In this document: piece after piece, positions 6,932 to 12,609 of the stretch
How positions within the stretch are numbered: the stretch's first letter is position 1
Layout: every line of letters begins with the position of its first letter
NCBI GenBank assembly: GCA_017861415.1
Contig: JAGFXS010000016.1
Coordinates: 1 to 14,784, forward strand
DNA length: 14,784 nt
Direction: 5' to 3'
Source: Bacillota bacterium
GTDB lineage: Bacteria; Bacillota; Clostridia; Oscillospirales; Oscillospiraceae
Notes under the pieces: model-generated
Database searches by the model: none
Seen by the model: only the letters and a program-made list of their open reading frames with translations
What the model was told of the DNA's origin: nothing
Program-made: the position numbers and the translations under genes

Positions 6932-7384
6932 ATGCCTGCTGTTTCTTACACCAACGAAGTTACCATGACCTTTCTCTCCCGCTCTGCCAACGAAGGTTTT
7001 GCCCGAGTCTCAGCCGCCTGTTTTGCCGCACAGCTGGATCCTACTCTGGATGAGGTCGGAGACATCAAAACCGCCGTTTCAGAAGCGGTGACCAACGCCA
7101 TAGTCCACGCCTATCCCGAGGCCATGGGAAAAGTATTTCTCCGCCTGCGCCTGTTCTCCGACCGCACCCTGGAAATTGTAATACGGGACTGGGGCGTGGG
7201 GATTACAGACATTGAAAAAGCCCGTACCCCTCTCTTTACCACCGGTAATGAGGAGCGTTCGGGCATGGGCTTTACCATTATGGAGAGCTTTATGGACAGC
7301 GTCCGAATTCGTTCAAAGGAAGGAAAGGGAACCACTGTCATCCTGCGCAAGCGCTTTTCCCCTAGGGCAGGTGCTGCATTGTGA
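6932..7384 (+). CDS. spoIIAB: Anti-sigma-F factor / serine kinase SpoIIAB
   Basis: The 150-residue product has the GHKL ATPase fold. The N box is SEAVTNAIVHAYP, with Glu51 and Asn55; the G1 box is DWGVGI with Asp86; the G2 box is SGMGFTIMESF at 110-120. It binds sigma-F and holds it inactive before septation. It also phosphorylates SpoIIAA using ATP, and the SpoIIAA state decides whether sigma-F is released. The start ATG is preceded by GGAAGGGAG at about 6914-6922. Its stop TGA overlaps the GTG start of sigF in GTGA, which couples translation of inhibitor and sigma factor. About ten residues past the usual end (PRAGAAL) are extra and basic. Confidence 0.97.
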   Translation: MPAVSYTNEVTMTFLSRSANEGFARVSAACFAAQLDPTLDEVGDIKTAVSEAVTNAIVHAYPEAMGKVFLRLRLFSDRTLEIVIRDWGVGITDIEKARTPLFTTGNEERSGMGFTIMESFMDSVRIRSKEGKGTTVILRKRFSPRAGAAL

Positions 7385-8097
7385 TCGCTCCCGAAACCCG
7401 CAGTCTCATGGAGGCCGCCCGTTTGGGAGACAATGATGCCTGCTCTAAGCTGCTGGAGGACAACGCGGGACTGATCTGGAGTGTCGTCCGGCGGTACAGC
7501 CGCCGAAATGTGGAGCTAGACGACCTGTATCAGTTGGGCTGTCTGGGCTTTCTCAAGGCGGTACGAGGCTTTGAGCCAGAATACGGCACTCAATTTTCCA
7601 CCTATGCTGTCCCTAAAATTGCTGGGGAGATTCGCCGCTTTCTCAGGGATGACGGGATTGTGAAGGTGAGCCGTGGGATCAAGGAACGGGCAGTCTTTAT
7701 CCGTCAGGCTAGAGACCGTCTTCAAAGCGCCTTAGATCGGGAGCCCAGCCTCTCGGAGCTCTCCATGGAGACAGGAATCCCTATGGAGGAAATCGCCGCC
7801 ACGGACATTGCCACTGCCTCTGTCACCTCTCTCCACGCGGAATCCAGTGAAGGTGGTCCCACCCTGGAGTCCGTCCTGGGTTGCGACGGGCCGGAGGATC
7901 ATCTCCTAGAGCATATGGATCTCCATGCCGCCATCGGTTCCCTTCCCGAACGAGAGCGGAAGATTGTCTTCCTGCGCTACTACAAGGGCCTTACCCAGGA
8001 TAAGACCGCCAAAATCATGGGAATCAGTCAGGTACAAGTTTCACGGGTGGAGAAAAAGGCCATCGTACTCCTACGCCAAGCATTAGAGCCCGAGTAG
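7381..8097 (+). CDS. sigF: RNA polymerase sigma-F factor (forespore)
   Basis: The 238-residue product is a sigma-70 family protein. Region 2 is DLYQLGCLGFLKAVRGFEPE followed by FSTYAVPKIAGEIRRFLRDDG. A short region 3 lies around SLSELSMETGIPMEEIAA. The region 4 helix-turn-helix is LTQDKTAKIMGISQVQVSRVEKK. Length, the third position after spoIIAA and spoIIAB, and the region 2 sequence identify it as SigF (SpoIIAC), the first forespore-specific sigma. The GTG start overlaps the spoIIAB stop by 4 bases and has only a weak upstream purine stretch, so it probably depends on translational coupling. It converges with gluQ after 13 bases, and no terminator is visible. Confidence 0.97.
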   Translation: MIAPETRSLMEAARLGDNDACSKLLEDNAGLIWSVVRRYSRRNVELDDLYQLGCLGFLKAVRGFEPEYGTQFSTYAVPKIAGEIRRFLRDDGIVKVSRGIKERAVFIRQARDRLQSALDREPSLSELSMETGIPMEEIAATDIATASVTSLHAESSEGGPTLESVLGCDGPEDHLLEHMDLHAAIGSLPERERKIVFLRYYKGLTQDKTAKIMGISQVQVSRVEKKAIVLLRQALEPE

Positions 8098-8110
8098 CCC
8101 GCCTCCTCAT

Positions 8111-9067
8111 TCAAAGCTCCGGTAGGTGGTCCCCTGCAAGCCGATCTGCCGTGCCCACCTTGTCCCAGGAAAAGTGTGAAACTAACTCACAGGGCCGTAC
8201 AGCCTCAGGCCGGTCAAGGAGACCTCCTATATAGGCCAGATAGCCAACAAGCTTCTCCGGCGTTGTCTGGCCCCTTAAAACTCCCATATCCAGATCCCGC
8301 TCCCGCTTGGAAAGCCTGCGACCGGGTTCTCCCAAGAGCAGCGGCGTATGACAATACGTCGGCGGGTCAAATCCCAACTGTCTCATGAGCCAAATTTGCC
8401 GGGGCGTGGAGTCTAGCAGGTCGTGTCCCCGAACCACCCGATTCACTCCCATGAGGCCGTCATCCACCACCACCGCCAGCTGGTAGGCATACACCCCATC
8501 AGAACGGCGGAGAATAAAATCACCGCAGTCCTCATCCAGCCATTGCGAAAAACGGCCGAAATTTCCGTCGGTAAAAGAGATCAACGCATGGGGCACCCGA
8601 ATACGCCAAGCGGGTCTTCTACCGGCGTTCTCCAGCGACCGACAGGCATCTTCCGTCAGGTCCCGGCAGCGACCGCCGTACAGCGTGCTGCCGTCAGAGG
8701 CGTGGGGAGCATTGGCTGCAAGCCGCTCCCGGCGGTTGCAGAAGCAGGGGTAGAGCAGTCCCTGTGCTCTCAGCTTCTCAAAAGCTGCCGCATAGCAGTC
8801 AGCCCTTGCACTTTGCTGATATTGGGTATTCCCCGGCTGCCAGCCCATGTCCCAGTCCAAACCCAGCCAGCGCAGATCCTCCGCCAGCAGGCGGGCATAG
8901 TCCGAACGGCAACGGTCGGGATCCAGATCTTCCATGCGCAGGAGCATCTCGCCCCCTTGCGCGCGCGTGTCCAGCCAGCTCAAGAGGGCAGCAAAAAGGT
9001 TACCCAGATGCATTCTTCCGCTTGGCGTAGGGGCAAACCGGCCCCGAATCAATGTCTTTTCATTCAT
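8111..9067 (-). CDS. gluQ: Glutamyl-Q tRNA(Asp) synthetase
   Basis: The enzyme activates glutamate and attaches it to the queuosine base at position 34 of tRNA-Asp. The 318-residue length equals a GluRS catalytic domain without the anticodon-binding half. It has the HIGH-like PTPSGRMHLGN (13-23), MEDLDPDR (45-52), the zinc site Cys108-X-Cys110 with Tyr130-X3-Cys134, and the KMSKS-like RRLSKR (250-255). The zinc pattern and the truncated length separate it from GltX. The start at 9067 is chosen because a G-rich purine run lies just upstream; the ATG at 9097 would put that run inside the gene. It is last in the minus-strand run, 84 bases after rnc, with a long hairpin between. It implies that the organism has queuosine in tRNA. 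Confidence 0.95.
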   Translation of the reverse strand: MNEKTLIRGRFAPTPSGRMHLGNLFAALLSWLDTRAQGGEMLLRMEDLDPDRCRSDYARLLAEDLRWLGLDWDMGWQPGNTQYQQSARADCYAAAFEKLRAQGLLYPCFCNRRERLAANAPHASDGSTLYGGRCRDLTEDACRSLENAGRRPAWRIRVPHALISFTDGNFGRFSQWLDEDCGDFILRRSDGVYAYQLAVVVDDGLMGVNRVVRGHDLLDSTPRQIWLMRQLGFDPPTYCHTPLLLGEPGRRLSKRERDLDMGVLRGQTTPEKLVGYLAYIGGLLDRPEAVRPCELVSHFSWDKVGTADRLAGDHLPEL

Positions 9068-9103
9068 GGTAGCATCACTCCCCCCTTCCTCCCCCAAATG
9101 GGA

Positions 9104-9150
9104 AGAGCGGGTTGTAAAACAGCCGTTTCGGCTACTTTACAACCCGCTCT
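9104..9150 (-). terminator. Long hairpin between rnc and gluQ (terminator or RNase III site)
   Basis: A perfect 15-bp stem (9104-9118 with 9136-9150) and an inner 5-bp stem AGCCG/CGGCT with loop TTT begin right after the rnc stop. On the minus strand the stem is followed by TCCCATTTGGG, not a T run, so efficient rho-independent termination is doubtful. A role as an intercistronic stabiliser or an RNase III cleavage site is possible. Confidence 0.7.
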
Positions 9151-9151
9151 T

Positions 9152-9835
9152 TCAGCTTTCTTCACTCTCCAAAAGCTGCACGGCGGTCTTGGCCGCGGCC
9201 TGTTCCGCCTCTTTCTTGCTCTTCCCCAAACCGGTGCCGATGGTCTCACCATTAAGCTGTACCGCCATGGAAAACACCTTGGCATGGTCCGGACCACTTT
9301 CTCCAACCATATGGTAGGATAGTATCTTGCCGCTCTCTCGCTGAATCAGCTCCTGCAGGGCTGTCTTATAGTCCCGGCTGGCTGCGGCCTTCTCCTGCTC
9401 CCGATCAAGTATCAGGCTGTGGATCAATTTGCGAACCTGACCAATCCCGCCGTCCAGATACACAGCAGCCAGAATGGCTTCCACTGCGTCCGCTTGGATG
9501 GAGGGGCGTTCCCGTCCTCCGCCGGCCTGTTCACCTTTTCCCAGCTTTAAGTAGCTGCCGAGGTTTAGATGACGGGCCACTTCTACCAGGCTGCTCTCAC
9601 AGACCAGTGCGGCACGTAGCCTCGTCAAATCTCCTTCGGGCAAGTCCGTTCGGGTTCTGTAGAGGTGCTCCGCAACCACCAGTCCTAGAATGGAATCGCC
9701 CAAGAACTCCAAGCGCTCATTACTGGGCCGATCCGATTCCCGATGTTCGTTGGCATAGGAGCTATGGGTCAGTGCATTTTGCAGAAGACTGGGTGAGCGA
9801 AAGGTGTACTGTAGCTTTTCTTCCAGACTCTTCAT
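9152..9835 (-). CDS. rnc: Ribonuclease III
   Basis: The enzyme cuts double-stranded RNA, including the 30S rRNA precursor and mRNA stems. The 227-residue product has the catalytic signature NERLEFLGD (39-47) with Glu43 and Asp47, and the second metal-binding pair Asp116 and Glu119 in QADAVEAILAAVYLDGG. A double-stranded RNA-binding domain spans about 155-225 (DYKTALQELIQ to TGLGKSKKEAEQAAAKTAVQLL). The start is supported by AAAAGGAG 7 bases upstream. It lies 37 bases after acpP, the usual acpP-rnc order in Firmicutes; here gluQ follows instead of smc. Confidence 0.98.
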   Translation of the reverse strand: MKSLEEKLQYTFRSPSLLQNALTHSSYANEHRESDRPSNERLEFLGDSILGLVVAEHLYRTRTDLPEGDLTRLRAALVCESSLVEVARHLNLGSYLKLGKGEQAGGGRERPSIQADAVEAILAAVYLDGGIGQVRKLIHSLILDREQEKAAASRDYKTALQELIQRESGKILSYHMVGESGPDHAKVFSMAVQLNGETIGTGLGKSKKEAEQAAAKTAVQLLESEES

Positions 9836-9872
9836 GGCCTAACTCCTTTTCGCCCTCCTGCCAAAAGGGCCA

Positions 9873-10109
9873 TCAAATGTCCAACTTTTGCTGGAGGTAG
9901 CGCACCAAATCCCCTACGGTCACCACCTGGGCCAGATCCTCCTCAGACATCTCTTCCAAGTTGAACTCCTCTTCCATGGCCATGGTGAGCTCAACGATGT
10001 CAAGGGAATCCACACCCAAATCATCTTCGAAATGGGTTTCCATGGTAATGATGTCAGCATCAACACCCAGCTGCTCCGCAATGACGCGCTTGAGTTTCTC
10101 TAAGATCAT
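9873..10109 (-). CDS. acpP: Acyl carrier protein
   Basis: The 78-residue acidic helical product carries growing acyl chains during fatty acid synthesis. The phosphopantetheine attachment site is Ser35 in [11 protein letters not shown]. The start at 10109 follows AAAGGAG with 7-8 base spacing; the frame could be extended upstream by 15 residues, but that lacks a ribosome binding site and crosses the promoter-proximal region. It lies between plsX and rnc and has its own SigA promoter in the upstream gap, which fits the high demand for this protein. Confidence 0.98.
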   Translation of the reverse strand: MILEKLKRVIAEQLGVDADIITMETHFEDDLGVDSLDIVELTMAMEEEFNLEEMSEEDLAQVVTVGDLVRYLQQKLDI

Positions 10110-10154
10110 GTTGTTTCGCTCCTTTGGAATCACTTTCTCTTTTGACTCCCTCAC

Positions 10155-10183
10155 ATAATAGGGAGAATTTTCTATGGTGTCAA
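10155..10183 (-). promoter_or_regulatory. SigA promoter of acpP
   Basis: Read on the minus strand, TTGACA (10183-10178, perfect) and TATTAT (10160-10155, five of six) are separated by 17 bases. Transcription would start near 10148, about 38 bases before the acpP ATG. It lies in the 114-base gap between plsX and acpP. Confidence 0.88.
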
Positions 10184-10223
10184 TAGCTATTTGAAAATTT
10201 GGATCTCTAAAGCTTGAAGAATC

Positions 10224-11249
10224 CTATTCCACGCTGGTCAGGCGCATATACTCCATATTATCTGTAATATCCTGAATCAGATCTGAGCCTGCCAGCTTCA
10301 TCCCCTGGCCGATGGCGTTACGAATGGCGTAGGCGTTGGAGGAGCCATGGGCTTTGATAACTGGCTTGGAGATGCCCAGCAGTGCCGTGCCGCCAACCTC
10401 GTTGGGATCAAGGCTCTTTTTGATTTCACCAATCTCCCCCATCACCAGCAGTGCTCCCAACTTTGTGGCAATGCTCTTACTGAAAGCTTTTTTCAGCAAT
10501 CCAACCATGTATTTTGCGGTTCCCTCGTAAGTTTTCAGGAGGATATTACCGGAAAACCCGTCGGCGACAACCACGTCCACACCACCTAACAGGGCCTCCT
10601 TTGCTTCAATGTTTCCATAGAACCTGATACGCTCCTCACGATGGGCCCGCTCCAAGAGGATATGGGTCTCGCGCTGGAGATCCGTACCCTTGCTAGGCTC
10701 CGCTCCGATGTTAAGGAGTCCTACTTTCGGGTCGGGATTATTCAACACCCGCTGGGCATAGTAAGACCCCATAAAGGCAAACTGGAGAAGGTATTCCGGG
10801 GTGCAGTCCGCAGTGGCACCGCAATCTATGAGCACCGCGCCGCCGGAAGCAGTGGGAATCACTGGTGCCAGGGCCGCCCGCCGGATTCCGCGTATCCGCT
10901 TGACGATCAGGGTTGCAGCCGTGAGGAGTGCGCCGGTACTCCCCGCAGACACAAAGGCGGCGCCCTTCCCTTCCTTCAGGAGATTCAGGCCCACTGCCAT
11001 GGAGGAATCCTTCTTTTCCCGTGTAACGGTGGCCGGATTGTCCTCCACTTCTACCACTTCTTCCGCATGGACGATTTCAATGCCACGGGGCACTTCGCGG
11101 ATACCCAACTGTTCCAAAGAAGACAGAATCGCTTCTGCCCGTCCCACCAAAAGAATCTCCGCACCCAGTTCTTTCACTGCGGCAAGGGCGCCTTCCACTG
11201 GCGCCGCCGGGGCAAAGTCGCCCCCCATTGCGTCTACGATGATCTTCAT
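10224..11249 (-). CDS. plsX: Phosphate acyltransferase PlsX
   Basis: The enzyme converts acyl-ACP and phosphate to acyl-phosphate, the donor for glycerol-3-phosphate acylation by PlsY in phospholipid synthesis. The 341-residue product starts MKIIVDAMGGDFAP, the family N-terminus. It continues with VSAGSTGALL, an LAPVIPTASG stretch, LLNIGAEPSKGT, the VVVADGFSGNILLKT stretch and a C-terminal HGSSNAYAIRNAI. The start at 11249 has AGAGG upstream at workable distance; the ATG at 11276 has none. It lies 37 bases after trmFO and upstream of acpP, the conserved plsX-acpP neighbourhood (fabD and fabG are absent between them). Confidence 0.97.
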   Translation of the reverse strand: MKIIVDAMGGDFAPAAPVEGALAAVKELGAEILLVGRAEAILSSLEQLGIREVPRGIEIVHAEEVVEVEDNPATVTREKKDSSMAVGLNLLKEGKGAAFVSAGSTGALLTAATLIVKRIRGIRRAALAPVIPTASGGAVLIDCGATADCTPEYLLQFAFMGSYYAQRVLNNPDPKVGLLNIGAEPSKGTDLQRETHILLERAHREERIRFYGNIEAKEALLGGVDVVVADGFSGNILLKTYEGTAKYMVGLLKKAFSKSIATKLGALLVMGEIGEIKKSLDPNEVGGTALLGISKPVIKAHGSSNAYAIRNAIGQGMKLAGSDLIQDITDNMEYMRLTSVE

Positions 11250-11286
11250 TCCATTCGCCTCTTTCTTCTCTGTCATCAGTATGGCA

Positions 11287-12609
11287 CTACAGTTGCCAGG
11301 TAAGCTTTGGAAGCAGGGTCTCTAAGCACTCCAATGATCGCTGGGAAAGGGTGGCATTTTTATTCCGTTTACCCTTGACCTTATAACCCAAGGGAGGAAT
11401 AATGCCGAAGTTCACGTTCATGGGCTGAAAAATACCCACAGTCTCATTGCTGATGTAAAGGGCCAGAGCCCCGATGGCCGTCTCTTGGGGGAAATCCACG
11501 GGGGACTTACCCAAAAGGCGGTTTGAAAGCTCCACCGCCGCCAAAAGGCCCGAAGCGGTGGATTCCACGTAGCCCTCCACGCCAGTGATCTGTCCAGCAA
11601 ATACAATCCTTGGGATAGTTTTCACCCTGTAATAACGATCCAACAGTCCTGGAGAATGCAAATATGTATTCCGGTGCATCACCCCATAGCGAACAAATTC
11701 CGCGTTCCGCAGGGCGGGGATCATGGAAAACACCCGCTTCTGCTCCGGAAATTTCAGATGCGTCTGAAATCCCACCAAATTGTATATGCTGCCATTCTCG
11801 TTGTCCCGGCGCAGCTGCACCACGGCAAAGGGTTCCTGTCCCGTGCGGGGGTCACGCAATCCCCGAGGCTTTAGCGGCCCGTAGCAGAGGGTCTGCTCAC
11901 CCCGGCGGGCCATTACCTCCACAGGCATGCAGCCCTCAAAGACGTTTCCATCCTCAAAGCCGTGGACCTGGGCCTCCTGCGCATTACATAGCTCCTGCCA
12001 AAAGACCAGGTACTCCTCCCGGGTCATGGGGCAGTTGATGTAATCAGGGGTGCCTTTATCATACCGCGAAGCAAAGAAAGCACAGTTCATATCAACGCTC
12101 TCAACGGTAACCAAAGGGGCCGCCGCATCATAAAAATGCAGATAATCCTCCTGCCCCAGGCATTTTGTAATATCCTCTGCCAAGGAGTCCGCGGTCAAGG
12201 GGCCAGAGGCGACGATCACTTCCCCCTCTGAAGGAATGGTCATCACCTCCCCCTCCATCACCGTGATGTTGGGGTGGTTCCGGATCCGCTCCGTCACTGC
12301 CCTGGAAAACCCCTCCCGATCCACCGCCAGGGCACCGCCTGCAGCAACACGGGTTTCATCAGCGCAGGCCAAAATCAATGAGTCCAGACGGCGCAACTCT
12401 TCTTTCAGTAACCCCACCGCGTTTTCAAGTTGGTCGGACCGAAGAGAGTTAGAGCACACCAGTTCCCCAAATAGGGGCGAGTGGTGCGCAGGGGTCATCT
12501 TGCGGGGCTTCATTTCCCATAGCTCAACGGGGATCCCTCGCATAGCCAGCTGCCAGGCCGCCTCACTTCCGGCAAGGCCTGCGCCGATCACCGTCACCGG
12601 CGCCATCAT
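11287..12609 (-). CDS. trmFO: Methylenetetrahydrofolate-tRNA-(uracil-54) methyltransferase TrmFO
   Basis: The FAD- and folate-dependent enzyme makes 5-methyluridine at position 54 of tRNA. The 440-residue product begins with the dinucleotide-binding motif VIGAGLAGSEAAWQL (7-21). It has the CSNSLRSD motif with Cys52 and the second conserved cysteine in FEGCMPVEVMARRG, then GPLKPRGLRDPRTG and VFAGQITGVEGYVESTASGLLA near the end. It overlaps the topA stop in ATGATG: the ATG at 12609 gives a 4-base ATGA overlap and the ATG at 12606 a 1-base overlap. GGAGGA upstream serves either. The topA-trmFO pair is also found together in Bacillus. Confidence 0.98.
   Translation of the reverse strand: MMAPVTVIGAGLAGSEAAWQLAMRGIPVELWEMKPRKMTPAHHSPLFGELVCSNSLRSDQLENAVGLLKEELRRLDSLILACADETRVAAGGALAVDREGFSRAVTERIRNHPNITVMEGEVMTIPSEGEVIVASGPLTADSLAEDITKCLGQEDYLHFYDAAAPLVTVESVDMNCAFFASRYDKGTPDYINCPMTREEYLVFWQELCNAQEAQVHGFEDGNVFEGCMPVEVMARRGEQTLCYGPLKPRGLRDPRTGQEPFAVVQLRRDNENGSIYNLVGFQTHLKFPEQKRVFSMIPALRNAEFVRYGVMHRNTYLHSPGLLDRYYRVKTIPRIVFAGQITGVEGYVESTASGLLAAVELSNRLLGKSPVDFPQETAIGALALYISNETVGIFQPMNVNFGIIPPLGYKVKGKRNKNATLSQRSLECLETLLPKLTWQL

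Noticed and set aside
8423..9322. 299-codon plus-strand frame across gluQ and rnc
   Set aside because: It spans the antisense of two genes and the hairpin between them; there is no motif or ribosome binding site.
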